Below are positions 22,832-35,500 of a stretch of DNA of 64,000 nt, in pieces. Made by a program: the position numbers and the translations under genes. Source of the stretch: Thozetella sp. PMI_491 (taxonomy: Eukaryota; Ascomycota; Sordariomycetes; Chaetosphaeriales; Chaetosphaeriaceae); the NCBI GenBank assembly GCA_021432635.1, contig MU270043.1, positions 248,001 to 312,000 on the forward strand. Reading direction: 5' to 3'. Numbering within the stretch: the stretch's first letter is position 1; every line of letters starts with the position of its first letter. Under the pieces are notes generated by a model. It saw only the letters and a list, made by a program, of their open reading frames with translations, searched no databases and was not told where the DNA came from.

Positions 22832-24367
22832 ACGCCCGGTCATCCTTGGCAAGACCCACGCATGCGTGCGGACGATCTCTACGTATTTCCGATGATGACA
22901 ATGCCGGCGTTGAATACCCAGGCGTGGCGTTTATGGTTGCATTTTCAGCTCGTTATTACCATCTGGTGGCGAGGACAGATGAGCGGCATACTCGATTCTT
23001 AGATCTCCCCTCGTACCGCGAGCCCCTTGATATCGCGCGGGGTCAATGTCTGGAGGTTGCATCAGGATGAAGAACACGAAAGAACGTATTTTCCTTTTAG
23101 TGGTCAGATTGGGTGCTCCACATGGACCGCATAGTGTTGAGGCTTCCCCAGAAGTCGGTTTGGCAAGCATAGGATCCACGACGGCACCATCGACTACAAT
23201 TCGTCTCTCACGAGTAGAGGAACAGAATCCATGGAACTGGGGAGGTTATCTGTTTAGCGCATTCCTTCTCGCCTCTCTCACTCACGTGTGCCATCCCTTC
23301 CTTTCGCCTCCTCCTCTTTCTCGAACCCACGGGCAAGTCATACCTCGCTCCGGCATCATAGATTTCCTTACCTCATCTGATACCCCTTCGTCTGGCGTCC
23401 CGGTCTGGCTACCTCGCCGGTGTTAACTCTGTGGCGAGGTGTTATGGGAGAGTCCTTTGCTTCCCTTTTTCTGGTATTCTCATGCACTTCTGCAGCAAAC
23501 CAAGCAATCCAAGAAAGCAGGAGCCCCCAGTGGAATGAATGGGGTTTGGATGTTGCATTTCAGACGAGGCATGGCACTTGGTTCCTGGCTCGGTCGGGAG
23601 CTCCCATAGCAGCAAAGTTTGTTCGGTGTGGAGTTGCTGGAAGGGCTTTCGAGGACTTGTACATAGTCTACCTTAATTACTAGCGAGTGGATCCCCCCAA
23701 GAATCGATAGATCTATACCTCGATTACCCCAAACATTGTGCTCGAGTGCTGATTACCGGTGGTGTTGGGCAAGACGGTGACGTAGTCTCGTCTTAGACAA
23801 GAACTCTCCAACAATGTGTATATAGGTCACGCGTATGCCAGCGAGAAGCCAAAAACAAGCAGGGTAGGTTCGAGGATTGATCCTAGTAGTTTGAAGGTTG
23901 ATGTATTTACAGTGAGCACAGGGCAAGATGGCTAGCCAGAGGATCAATCCCCTTCCCTCGGTAGCTCTATCCGCTCCTGGCCGCGAAGGTGGTTCATCCC
24001 TCCGACCTAATGTGTATGTCCTGCCGCCAAGGAGGCGCTTCTCTACCCATTTCGTATTTTGCGTGGAGCGTTCATAGCAATCTGCCAATGAAACAAATGA
24101 ATCATCATCCCAAGAACCCCTTAAAAATGCCTCTCACGAACGCCTTACAATGAATCGGAATATCAGGGGTTTCGCCTGGAAGACGCTGGGCACCCCGTAG
24201 CGGCTCGGTGTAACGCGTTGGTGGTACAGAGAGGCTAGCATATAAGCCCGCTGTTTAGTCGCTCCTATTTTTTGTTGAGCCCCCTGGCCCGTCTTTAATA
24301 GTGGCATGAAGTCGACCGGTCTAGGAAAGGAGAGTAGACGTGAGCCTGAGCAACTGCATCAGGCCGA
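22832..24367. other. Intergenic between convergent SNF2 and OLE1 genes
   Basis: No gene seen. It should hold both 3' untranslated regions. Short frames such as 23046-23426 and 23420-23683 show no domain. Confidence 0.45.
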
Positions 24368-25935
24368 TCAAGCGGCATCAGCGCTTGCCAGAGGCTGGGC
24401 AACTCGCGTGAGCTGCTGGCCTGCACGGACAATGCGCTGGCCGGCGGTGTCGTTGATTGTATGAACGTCCTTGTTCTCGGCCTGGGCACGCTTCCAGATC
24501 TCGACCTCGCATCCGCCACGGAGGACGCCCACTCGCATGGTCGACAAGAGGTTGTGGGCGGCGTTGCTGTGCTGGTAGACACCACCGTTGAAGATGGCGG
24601 TGGCATCTTTGCCAATGGCCGAGCTGATAAGAGCCTTGCCACCGGGATGCTCCTTGATGAAGTCGGTGACATCGTGGATAACACCGGCGATAGCGATCAG
24701 AGCCTTGCCGTCCTTGGCGTCGGCTACAAAGTCATCCCAGTGAACCACGGGCAGCTGCTCGAGGGGAGTACCCCAGTCTAGAGTGGCACGCTTCTGGTCG
24801 AGCTTCTTCTGCTGCTGCTGCAGGCGACCCTTCTCGATCTCGTTCTGGCGGAACTGCTTGAGGTCGTAGGCGAGACCAAGCTGCTTCCAGGTCCAGATGG
24901 CCCACTTGGTGGGGTCATACTGGTACCACTTGATGGCGTTACGGTAGTCGCTGGGGAACTCGTGGTGGAAGTTGTGGTAGCCCTCACCGAGGGTGACAAG
25001 AGCAGTGATGACGTGGTCCCTAGGGCTGTTGCGGTCATCGAAGGGCTGGTCACCAAGCCAGTGGGCGAGCGAGTTCACGCAGAAGGTGGCCTGCTGGATG
25101 AAGAAGATGCGGAGGATGCCGGCATACACGAATCCGCCAAGGAAGTCGCCCCAGAAGACACCGCACACGACAGTGGGGACCACCAGAGCCATGACGATGA
25201 CGCAGGAGAGGTAGTTCTTGTGCTGCCAGACGACGATGCCGTCCTCGTTCAGGTCAGTGATGTCGGTACGGCCGATCCTTCGCGGGTTCTGCTTGAAGAC
25301 CATCCAGCCAATGTGGCTGTAGAGCAGGCCCTTGCGGACGGAGTAAGGGTCTTTGTCGGTGTCGGTGTAGCGGTGGTGCGCCCGGTGCTCGCGGGACCAC
25401 CACCGAGCGCTGCCCTCAACGGCGGCGGCGCCGGCCGCAGCAAGGAAGATTTTGAGGGGAAGGGTGGCCTTGTAGGAAGTATGGGCCCATAGGCGGTGGT
25501 ATCCAGCCGTCTGTATTGGCACCATGTTAGCGGTTGGACAGGGTACCAAGCTGCCCAGCCAAGGCCTCCGAGAGGCAGCAGCACGAGCCCAAACTTACGA
25601 TTCCAAGGCCGGCGAAGTAGTAGTAGAGAACGGAGAAGACGGCCGTCTTCCACTGCAGCGAGACCCAGTAGGCTGAGATCATGCCAAGCATAGGAATGAA
25701 GATGATCAGGGTCGTGTTGAGCCAGTTGATGTGCTGTGGCCAGTTCTGCCAAGTCATTGGCTGGTCGGCGATGTCTATGAAAAGACAGCCGTTAGTACTC
25801 TACCCTATCGAGCGTGCGGTTCGAGGGGTGCTACTCACGAGGCTTGCGCATATCGTACTTCTTGCCCCGGATGGGGACATAGTCGGTCGTGCCATCAGGA
25901 AAGGCCTCGGCCTGAAGGGCGGAGGACGACGCCAT
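24368..25935 (-). CDS. OLE1: Delta-9 acyl-CoA (stearoyl-CoA) desaturase with cytochrome b5 tail
   Basis: Introduces the cis-9 double bond into palmitoyl- and stearoyl-CoA in the ER membrane. Exons on the minus strand 25935-25839, 25774-25599 and 25510-24368 give 471 residues, the usual fungal length. Introns are 64 and 88 nt with GTGAGT and GTAAGT donors. The di-iron histidine boxes are all present: [11 protein letters not shown] (about residue 93), [16 protein letters not shown] (about 125) and [15 protein letters not shown] (about 265). Hydrophobic segments flank them ([37 protein letters not shown]). The C-terminal cytochrome b5 domain carries the haem motif [12 protein letters not shown] and a second His region, [12 protein letters not shown] strongly pyrimidine/purine-biased leader with TATATAT and a CT repeat lies directly upstream (26030-26050). 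Confidence 0.95.
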
Positions 25936-26346
25936 GGTGGGCGAGTGTTGAACCCGGACCTTAGAGAGAGGATGTGTGTGAAGTCGGTGCCTCCAGCAGA
26001 GCTCAGGAGATCGAAGGACAGGGAGAGTTTGATATATATCTCTCTCTCCGCAAGCGGTTGGTAGGAGGGTGACGGCGAGGGAGGGACGGATGGAGGGGCG
26101 CTGCCGTGGGTGACGTTTTATAGGGCTCAAGGTACCAGGCCACGCCTCAGGGATACAGTGTGGCGATTAGTGTTGTTGGCGGGGAGTGGGTATCCTTGGA
26201 GGGTGGGAGGGTGAGAGGGCTAGATCGGAACCAGGAGGGCGAGGTTGAACAGGTGTGGGACCCTTGTTTCTAGTTGGGAAGTCTTTGGGGATTATGCGTA
26301 ATCCTTTTTCTTTTGGGTCGTCCCGTAATTATTGGGGGTACCTAGC
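25936..26346. promoter_or_regulatory. OLE1 leader and proximal promoter
   Basis: Contains a TATATATATCTCTCTCTC tract (26033-26050 on the plus strand; GA repeat and TATATATA on the sense strand of OLE1), about 100 bp before the start codon. No gene is visible here. The regulatory region probably extends further, into the duplicated stretch. Confidence 0.4.
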
Positions 26347-27544
26347 TAGAATGCCAGTCTCTTGTTTTTTTTTTTCTCTCCCTTTTTGCCCCTCGACTGT
26401 CCCGCTCTCGAGCCCGTCAATGCAGTGGAATCAGATGTCTGAGAGGAATGTTGGTGCTCTACCGGCACGGCCGTGTTGAGGGTTGGGAAGACTGGGGTCG
26501 GACTTTGGACGTGATAAGAGCAGACAGAGGTCAGACTCGTGCAAGCCACATCAAAGTTTCCAAGGTGATGGCACCACGAGATCGACCACCATCAACTCAC
26601 AAGCCAGAAATGTCATGCCACAAGCAACCAGAAACGAGCCGAGGAAGTCGGTCAAAGGATAATTCACAAGATTATACCCACAACCTTCCACGCGACACAC
26701 ACAATGCGCCGGAGTCCTGGCGCGCTCCTATGGCTCTCAACAATTTCAGCCAGAGGGAGGGCTTGATTCGAAAGTGTTGGGGTGCGCAGGGGTCCACCCC
26801 ACACTTAGATATCTCGCTAGTAGTGGCGACCGTACCTGCCGTGTGTCCGAACATAGTGTCCGAAGTACTGCTACCTCGGGGCTAACGCCACCGTCGGAGC
26901 AGGGATTCTCCAAACAGGTCGGGAAGCTCCAAAGAGCCTTCATTCTCCTCTAGTGACCGCTTCTGCAAGTGCCCGTCCCGAATGCGATCGACGAATACAT
27001 GAGCATGATGATTTTTTTTTTCTCGTCTTCCTTCCTTTCGGCCGAGGCTCCTCCTGCCTCCCCACCCCCTCCGTTATCTCTTCCTAGCGTCTGGTGTGGC
27101 GACCCGCTACCTCAGCAGGATCTGATCAAGTGCCGCACAGCCTTTCAGCCTTGCTGGAGCTGTCGTCCCAAGTTTTCACCCATTAAGCTCTAGTAGCCGC
27201 GTTGTGTCACGTAGGCCAGCTCGGCCAGGTAGCCTATGTACCTGCGCTGGGGCGGGACGAATACGCAAAAAAAGCTTGGGCCTAGCCTTACCTAGGCAGC
27301 TCTGTCCTGCCCTTGCCCCCCAACATTCCCGTTGACCCCAAACATGTCGAAACAAACAACGGAAGGGTCCCCGGTCAAACCTGAAGTCGGAGCCTCGGCC
27401 CAGCACCGTCCCAGGCACATGAAATCCCGGGAAGTCGCCGGAAGTGCGACGGAAATTGGTGGCCCGGGGCGTACCGGTATTAGGAAACGTAGCAACGAGA
27501 TTGGGCGAAAGCTGTCGAAGAAAGCTGTCGTATCTAAGTTCGGC
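26347..27544. repeat. Left copy of an exact 1198-bp direct duplication
   Basis: Begins TAGAATGCCAGTCTCTTG and ends CTAAGTTCGGC directly against the N gap. It matches 27555-28752 base for base as far as I can trace, including an 11-T run. It contains no gene I can support, only short unrecognised frames. See the finding on the assembly gap. Confidence 0.95.
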
Positions 27545-27554
27545 NNNNNNNNNN
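27545..27554. other. Assembly gap (10 N)
   Basis: Ten unknown bases joining two contigs. The sequence on both sides is the same 1198-bp segment. Any reading frame crossing this point is an artefact. Confidence 0.99.
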
Positions 27555-28752
27555 TAGAATGCCAGTCTCTTGTTTTTTTTTTTCTCTCCCTTTTTGCCCC
27601 TCGACTGTCCCGCTCTCGAGCCCGTCAATGCAGTGGAATCAGATGTCTGAGAGGAATGTTGGTGCTCTACCGGCACGGCCGTGTTGAGGGTTGGGAAGAC
27701 TGGGGTCGGACTTTGGACGTGATAAGAGCAGACAGAGGTCAGACTCGTGCAAGCCACATCAAAGTTTCCAAGGTGATGGCACCACGAGATCGACCACCAT
27801 CAACTCACAAGCCAGAAATGTCATGCCACAAGCAACCAGAAACGAGCCGAGGAAGTCGGTCAAAGGATAATTCACAAGATTATACCCACAACCTTCCACG
27901 CGACACACACAATGCGCCGGAGTCCTGGCGCGCTCCTATGGCTCTCAACAATTTCAGCCAGAGGGAGGGCTTGATTCGAAAGTGTTGGGGTGCGCAGGGG
28001 TCCACCCCACACTTAGATATCTCGCTAGTAGTGGCGACCGTACCTGCCGTGTGTCCGAACATAGTGTCCGAAGTACTGCTACCTCGGGGCTAACGCCACC
28101 GTCGGAGCAGGGATTCTCCAAACAGGTCGGGAAGCTCCAAAGAGCCTTCATTCTCCTCTAGTGACCGCTTCTGCAAGTGCCCGTCCCGAATGCGATCGAC
28201 GAATACATGAGCATGATGATTTTTTTTTTCTCGTCTTCCTTCCTTTCGGCCGAGGCTCCTCCTGCCTCCCCACCCCCTCCGTTATCTCTTCCTAGCGTCT
28301 GGTGTGGCGACCCGCTACCTCAGCAGGATCTGATCAAGTGCCGCACAGCCTTTCAGCCTTGCTGGAGCTGTCGTCCCAAGTTTTCACCCATTAAGCTCTA
28401 GTAGCCGCGTTGTGTCACGTAGGCCAGCTCGGCCAGGTAGCCTATGTACCTGCGCTGGGGCGGGACGAATACGCAAAAAAAGCTTGGGCCTAGCCTTACC
28501 TAGGCAGCTCTGTCCTGCCCTTGCCCCCCAACATTCCCGTTGACCCCAAACATGTCGAAACAAACAACGGAAGGGTCCCCGGTCAAACCTGAAGTCGGAG
28601 CCTCGGCCCAGCACCGTCCCAGGCACATGAAATCCCGGGAAGTCGCCGGAAGTGCGACGGAAATTGGTGGCCCGGGGCGTACCGGTATTAGGAAACGTAG
28701 CAACGAGATTGGGCGAAAGCTGTCGAAGAAAGCTGTCGTATCTAAGTTCGGC
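27555..28752. repeat. Right copy of the exact 1198-bp direct duplication
   Basis: Identical to 26347-27544 at a constant offset of 1208. It continues past the end of the left copy into a 19-T run (28754-28772), the kind of sequence at which a contig commonly breaks. Confidence 0.95.
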
Positions 28753-29609
28753 CTTTTTTTTTTTTTTTTTTTGGGTGGGAGGTAGGCAGGCAGCAGAACA
28801 GGCAGCTCGCGGCGCCTAGAGGCGTGGCTTGCCTACACATCATGGTAGTGGTAGACAGCCTGCCCTGGCTGGCCTGGGACGAGGTGACGCCGCCCAGGGC
28901 TTCCCTTTCCACTGAGTGGGCCTCAGGTCACCCACCCCACTGGGCGACCCAACATCCTCCTGGGTTGGGCGGTGGCGAACAAAGCTCGGGCCATCGCTAC
29001 TAGAGAGGAATTATTCGAGAACGTTTCGACACTTAGATCAGCAGCGGGAGCACTAATGACGCCACAGCCACGCAGCGGCCCAAGCGAGCTTGCGTTAGCA
29101 GCCGATTGACAGGCGCGGTTGGATGGTGCTTAGTCGTAATTACGTAGCAGACAACCGCCCACCAAGAGCGAGCTCGCTCTCTACGCACTCAAGTCCTGTG
29201 AGCTCTGACGGACATTCTCATCTCGCTGTCTGCATGCTCCTACTTATTCTTTTACCAGTAAGAGCGCCTGCAGGTACGTACCGCTGAGGAGGTAACAGGT
29301 GGTGTAAACTCGACCGGTTCCCATTAGGTAGGATAAATGTACAACACGCTGGACTAACTCGAAAATAAAATGAAGCCTTTCTCTTGCCCAGTTTCACTGG
29401 CCCGCTCGCCCGTAAGCTCGCAGGCATGTTCGCCCTTGCCGCTGCAGACGCCAACTCCTGACGGGGATTAATGGTTGCTTGCGCTATCGTGTAAACGTAG
29501 AACTGAGGGGGTTCTAGTGATGGGTAGGATAAGGATGAAGACAAGATGCGAAGCGAAGAGAATCAGGAAGGCAAAACAAAATGTGTACATGGCTGGGACA
29601 TGGTCTCGT
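28753..29609. other. Intergenic, with poly-T run
   Basis: Starts with a 19-T homopolymer (28754-28772). It includes a 16-bp palindrome AGAGCGAGCTCGCTCT (29165-29180). No gene seen; the right part should be the 3' region of the kinase gene. Confidence 0.45.
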
Positions 29610-32576
29610 TCATTCCTTCGCATCATCTGTAGTAGGTCGTATTCCCGTGACGTCGTTGCCGAGGATAGCGCCCATGCCTAGATCCTCCTCCTGGATGTTT
29701 ATCTGTCGTTGCTCAGAGCTGAGCTCGTGGGCGGATCCGATCCCCGTGAGCTCGGGGGGGCCAGCAGCTGGCGCCCGATCCGACTTCTTGGAGCCGGAGG
29801 ATGCCGGCCGGGTTAGTGGGGTCTCTTGCATAGCCAGCTCGATGGCATCAGTACCGGCAAATCCGACGATTTCGGGGACTGGTATGCCCCGAAGGACATC
29901 TGAACATTCGTCAGTCAGTGCCGCCGATTGTGGCTCTTGCGTAGCAAGGGCGATTTGTTCGCTAGCATCTGGCTCAATGAGCATGCCAGCGGCATCGTTA
30001 AATGCTATTTCTTCATGATTTTCCCCGCAAATGCCCTTGCCGATCTCAGCTGTGCCTTCAAAGGGTGCTGTTTCCCCCTGGTTTGTATCGGCAACTGAGA
30101 TCTTCACCTCCTTTTCTTCCATGTCATAATCTTCAACCAACTCCGAATGCTCCAGCGCAACTGGTCTTGCGTCTTTCGCTTGCTGTATTAGGTTTTCGAC
30201 GGCATCACGCTGTTCCGGTGTTAGATCCTTGATGAAATCGCCGACGACGCGGCTGTCCTCAGACAAGCCGACCTCTTCCAGATTCACTTGCTCTCCTTGG
30301 GAAGGCTCCAATTCCCCTTCACTCCCTTCATTCTGCTCCTCCCTCTCCTCCGTTGCTTCCTCTGAACGGCTCCCTAGTCCGACCGCGGACTCTTTGCTGG
30401 TCTTTGGGGTGATGCTTCGTTTCCCTGCCTCAGGTGTCTCTTGGTCCTCCTCGCCGTCAGGCAGGACGTCGCTGACAGAGGGTGCCGTAAACGTATCATT
30501 ATAATGATCAGACCAGGATGGTTTGACGCGTCCATACCGTGGGTCAAACCCATCATGGTTGCTAGGGAGCGGCGACGGAGGCGATCTGCCTCGCGTTGGG
30601 TAGTAGTAGGGGTCATCAGCTATAGCATTTGCCGGGTAAGAATGGCCCCAGGTCAAATAAGACCAGTCGTGAGGCGGCTGGACAGTCCGAATTTGCGGGT
30701 CAGGGTTCACGGGACTGGCCGACGCGAAGTAATCTTTCGGCGAATAACCATCATCAACAGAAATCGTGGGTAAGTTCGGGTGACTATAGGGGCTGTCGAT
30801 TTCTGGGTCTGGGAAGAGCGAGAGAAGATGCAGGGCGTGCATCCGATGACGTGGCTCCTCACTCAAACATATCTCCACGACTCGCCGGTACCAGGATGGG
30901 ACACGAACATCGGGCCCAAGGTGCAGCGGCCGGCCATGTGCCTCAGGCTCGTCCTCTTGCGTTGCGAGGGCCCAGAGTACCATCCCCAACTGATAGAGGT
31001 CCGATTTGACCCCAATGTACATGGAAATCCTCTGATTGCTCTCGATCAGCGGAGTGGCCTCTGGTGGCTCCCAGCCCACGGGGCAACCCCGCCTATTGAT
31101 GTCGATTATCTTGGCATCGTCGTTGTCATCGATGACAATATTTGACAGCGTAAAGTCGCCTTGGACGAACCCGGACTCGTGTATCTCTGACAAGCCTCCC
31201 ACGATCTGGCGGGCCCATTTCTCTCGGGTCGACCACGGCAGTGAATGGTTATGATCGTAGATGACATCGATAAGTGCACCTTGCTCGGCGAAGCTGATCA
31301 GTAGCCCTTTGACGTACTTATCCTCGTCGTCGACAACCACGCCGAAGAATTGTATGACATTCTTGGCTGTTCGTAGGCGGTTGAGCGCGTTGATCTCGTA
31401 TAGGAATTCGTCAACGGTGTCAGGCCCGGGAATCTCTTTTTTTATGAGGACCTCGTCGTTCACTGTCACCTTGTACACGAACCCGGACATATGTGACTCG
31501 AATTGAAGGTCCTTTTCTCTCACTCGTCTGCACCGCATGTGCTGGATCAACTGTACACTTGGGTAATGTATGATTTCCTAGGACGGGGTCAGCTCGTTGT
31601 CCACACTGCTGATAGCAGAAGGGCGGCGCACATTGGCATCCTCTACCACATGGACATGCAATCTCCCCTCGGTGGTTTGGAGCTTTAGGTTTGTCACAGT
31701 GTCATAGAACTGGATATCTGCCAGGCTCTCCCGTATGGCCTCGTATATCTTGGCGCTCTTGTCGCGCTGAAATTTGGTCGACACCAGCTCCATTTCGAGA
31801 GAGCCGGGAGGGGCATTTCGGTAGTCAAGGGAGATGGTCACCCGGCGCCATTGCGTATTGTTCTCACGGTATGTTACAAAAAACTTCTCTCGCCTAGACT
31901 TATCCCGGAAATGCATCGACAGGTTGAGGATCCATATCCGCTCAAGTTCATCGTGGATCATGCTCTCGTACTGTGATGTAGTGATGGAATGCACGTCGAT
32001 GTTAGAGACGCAATCAGGCACCTGAGGAACATGAGGCATCTCGTGAGGCGGCTCTATTTCGGTTGGACCAGGTCCCTGTAATTCGCCGATGCTGTCCAGC
32101 ATGCTCTCTTTCTCCATGGCGACAGGACTGCTGGGTCCTGAAGGAGCAGAGGCAACTGAACCGTCGGCACTGAATGAGTGAGTGAGGAAGTCAGGCGCAC
32201 TAGTGCGTGGGTTTGAGGACGTCTGGGATATAGTTGGGTGTAGCCTCCGGTCCATCGACACTGCTCTGCGCTCAGCAGGTGTGGGTTGGACCGGTTCGAG
32301 CTTGACCCTCAGTTCCGACTGCTGCCTCTTGAACGTCTGGGCCCTAGGCAGACCAGGCACGACCTTTCTCGAGACCCGGCGAATTAGGCCGGGCCTGGGT
32401 CCATCGCCCAGCACAGAGCCTTGCTCTTGCTCCGAGGCGGGGGCCGCAGGGGTGCTAGAAGCCCCATTTTCCCTATCTCGACCAAGATTGATGAGTCTCT
32501 TCCATAAGCTCTGTGGCTGAGCTGTGTTGTCTAGACTCGAGGCCGGCACCTGCGACGAGGGATCGCTTTGCGCCAT
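29610..32576 (-). CDS. Fungal protein-kinase-like protein with altered catalytic motifs
   Basis: Minus-strand exons 32576-31632 and 31577-29610 (54-nt intron) give about 970 residues. The join reads VVEDAN|EIIHYPSVQLIQHMRCRR. The N-terminal 190 residues are Ser/Pro-rich. A conserved segment follows (ERIWILNLSMHFRDKSRREKFFV ... WRRVTISLDYRNAPPGSLEMEL ... SLADIQFYDTVTNLKLQT). The kinase domain starts near residue 335: a likely ATP lysine in VLIKKEIPGPD (about 361), catalytic loop GFVQGDFTLSNIVID (about 456), metal site KIIDINRRGCPVGWEPPE (about 473), then SDLYQLGMVLWALAT. The usual HRD is QGD and DFG is DIN; catalytic and metal Asp, and Asn, remain. The last 350 residues are acidic and disordered. 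The family is common in Pezizomycotina genomes, but I know of no defined substrate. Start: first in-frame ATG. Confidence 0.82.
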
Positions 32577-35500
32577 GGAGCCAGGGGGGAGGAGTTGGAA
32601 GAAGGGGAGATGGAGGGTAGACCGAAGCACAGCTTGTCGTCAAGACACTGAGCCAGAAGGACCCGAGGCAGAAGTCTGGTGGAGGAGAGGAGGGGAATAT
32701 CTTGAAGTCACGGCCTAGCTGGCTAGCCCTTGGGCCGCGAGGCCTAGTCACAGCGTCTTGTGCGTGCTATGCGTGGCGTGAATATGAAGGTTGGATGCAA
32801 TAGGACTATGCGGTTGCTCTCGTCTGGGGAAGGATTCGGGGCTGTAAAGGACAATTGAGCTGCAGCCAGGCCTACATGAAGCACGGACGGCAGAGCGATG
32901 CGAGCAGCCGATAAGAAGAGAGGGCATCAAGCAGATGTAATAGGCGGTGGTGGATGGTAGGCTCTGCGCCCCATCGGCAGCAATGTTCGGACGACAGCCT
33001 GACGCAATGCCCGATCAGAGCCCAGAGCACCTTGGGGGGGAGCACAAGATCAAGGGCAGGAGGGCACAGGCGTGTGGTGTTTCAATGGCTGAGTTGCCGC
33101 GGGGAGGTGGCAGATGGGGCCGAAGGGGCGGTTGTAAGTGGTGGCTTTGGCTTCTCGGGGGGATGATTATTTCAAGGCGATCAACATGCGATTGGCGAAG
33201 AAGGCTTTCGGTTGGCGGCTGTCACAGACTCGAGTATACTCCTGCTCTCATGCCCCGGGTCCTTGGAGCCATGCTGGGGGGAGGGAACAGAGCGACGAGC
33301 CTGGCGGTAGCGGAGCGACTTGAGGCGACAAGGCGGTGATGATTCGTGATTAAAAGAGAGGCAACGAGCGCCAAGGCGGCGTCCTCCTCATGTGGGCTCC
33401 CGGCGGTAGGGCCCCGGTTAGTTGCTTCTAGTCCACTTGGGGGCGTGGGTAGCTCGGAGGGGTTCAATGTGCGCACTGCTGTTGCCACGAGATGGGGCAA
33501 TGTCGCATGCTGCCAACGATGGCTGCGGCGGGAAGGGAGAAGGGGGAAAGGAGAGATGGCGCGGTGCGTGCTCTCGCAGGATGTCGACAAAGTACCTCAG
33601 CGACATCTGGAGGCGAGGCCAAAAACGGAGGTTGGGGTTTTGGAGAGGCGTCGGAGTGGCCCTATCGATGTACCGACAGGGATTCACATGGGGTAGTACA
33701 CGTGTAGCCGTGCGATGGGACCTGGCTGCAAATGGTGTGCGCCCAAGGTTCCTTGTGGCCGTTCCAATGTCACAGTCGATGGGAAACCGACCATGACAAG
33801 TTCTGGTCTGGCCTCCTGTGGGGTGGATTATTATTCCACCTTGCCTGACCACCCCCTTTTTTACCTTTTCGAACGTGCGTTGAAGGGATCTCGAGCTGGA
33901 GCATTTCGGAAGTGACAAGGACACGCTACTCTCACCGCTCAAGACGTCGGGGGAGAAGGGGCAGGCGCCAGGGGGGTCTCTCCCGCCCCAAGGACACAGG
34001 GGGGGAGGGGGGGAGTTGCAGGATTTTCACTGGGATTAACTAGAGCTTGGAGCTTGGTACATACATACACACACTACCCGATCGACCCGGGTCGAAGCTT
34101 CCCTCCCGTCTTTTGTCCTCCTTGCAAGGATCTTGTCAGTTCGCAAGGTGTGCGGCTCGAAAGCTCGGAAGCCACCAGGCAGGGAAAGCAAGCACGACAT
34201 ACTCAGTAGACTTGGTGCTGCCGGTCAGCTCCCAATCAACCTCGTGTCTTTCTGGCAGGGAGCAGAGCCGAATCATCCTGCTGTGTACCCTCAACGCTCT
34301 GTATCCTGTAGCATCCACGCAGCGTTTCTTGGAGCGGCGCCCCGCCCAGCGGCTACCTTCGAGGTGACACAATTCATCACATCGGGCACCCGCGCACTTC
34401 TACGAACCGTTGGCAGCTGTGCCATGTGCCGCGCCCGGGAGGTCCTCTAGCTTTGCTACAACCGTTCTGGCCGTGCCTTTGCTCGACTCCCGATATCACG
34501 GCCGGGGCGCGCACCAGGCCCACCCATATTATTCCATTTATTCCTATAGCACGCGGCAGTCCCAATCCCGTACTGGAGCGTCCCGCTGCGCCGACCACGC
34601 CCATCGCGCCTCAATTGACCAGCCCTTGGGGACTGGAACAAGGCCGCTGCATGCACGCAACAGGGCCGACACAATTAAGGCCGGATGGACTGTCCGGATT
34701 CACCACCCTCGTCCCATCCAGCTAGGTACGTAGAGCCGTTGCATCCGTTTCTTCCCAAATGCTCCTGGGCCACGAGACTGCGAAGTAGATAGGCACACGC
34801 GCGCCGGCTGTTCTCTGTCCAAACTTTTCAGACGATTTTGGTACCCGGGCCCAGTCCCCTGCTGCCGTGCTGGGCACCCTGGTCTTGTCTCCATCGTGGT
34901 ACACACAACGGCCTTGCTCCTGATCACCGGCAAGGTCTTTACCGCTTTTTCATACCGTCTCACTAGCAAGCCCGTCTCGAGTCTGAGACGGGCACGACAG
35001 AAATCCTAGCCACGTGCTTCTACACTGACGTACCGTACCTCAGTGATCATACCGGAATCGGCCACACAAGCGCCTCTACCCACTGGCGGCTCGAGGCTAT
35101 TCGACACTTGGGAATCAGTCCTCATCGGCGACCTCCCTTTTCGTGCAGTAACAGCAGCACTCCCCCCTGAGCGGCCAATGGACAACTCATCAACACCAAT
35201 GCACGCCCCGGGGGCTAGTGCATGCAGGAGTACCATGCCCTAGCACCCTCGGAAACCGATCAATTGGTACGCCCCTCGAGCTTGTCGCGCAAACCCCGTT
35301 GCTCCCAGGCGGCTCTTTGGGGGCCTGACTGATGCGTTGTCATGTCATCGTCGAGACTCTCCCTCCCCCCCACCCTTCCCTTGTTTTCTCCTCGTCCCAC
35401 GGCCGCCTAGCGCATCTCGTCTAGGCAGCTGACGACATGACCAAACCGCTGACCAGCAGCATTATTGACAGGGCAGTAGAAGCACATGATACGTTTGACG

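Noticed and set aside
27332-28093. Frame of about 250 codons running across the N gap
   Set aside because: It joins sequence through ten unknown bases between two copies of the same segment, so it is an assembly artefact.
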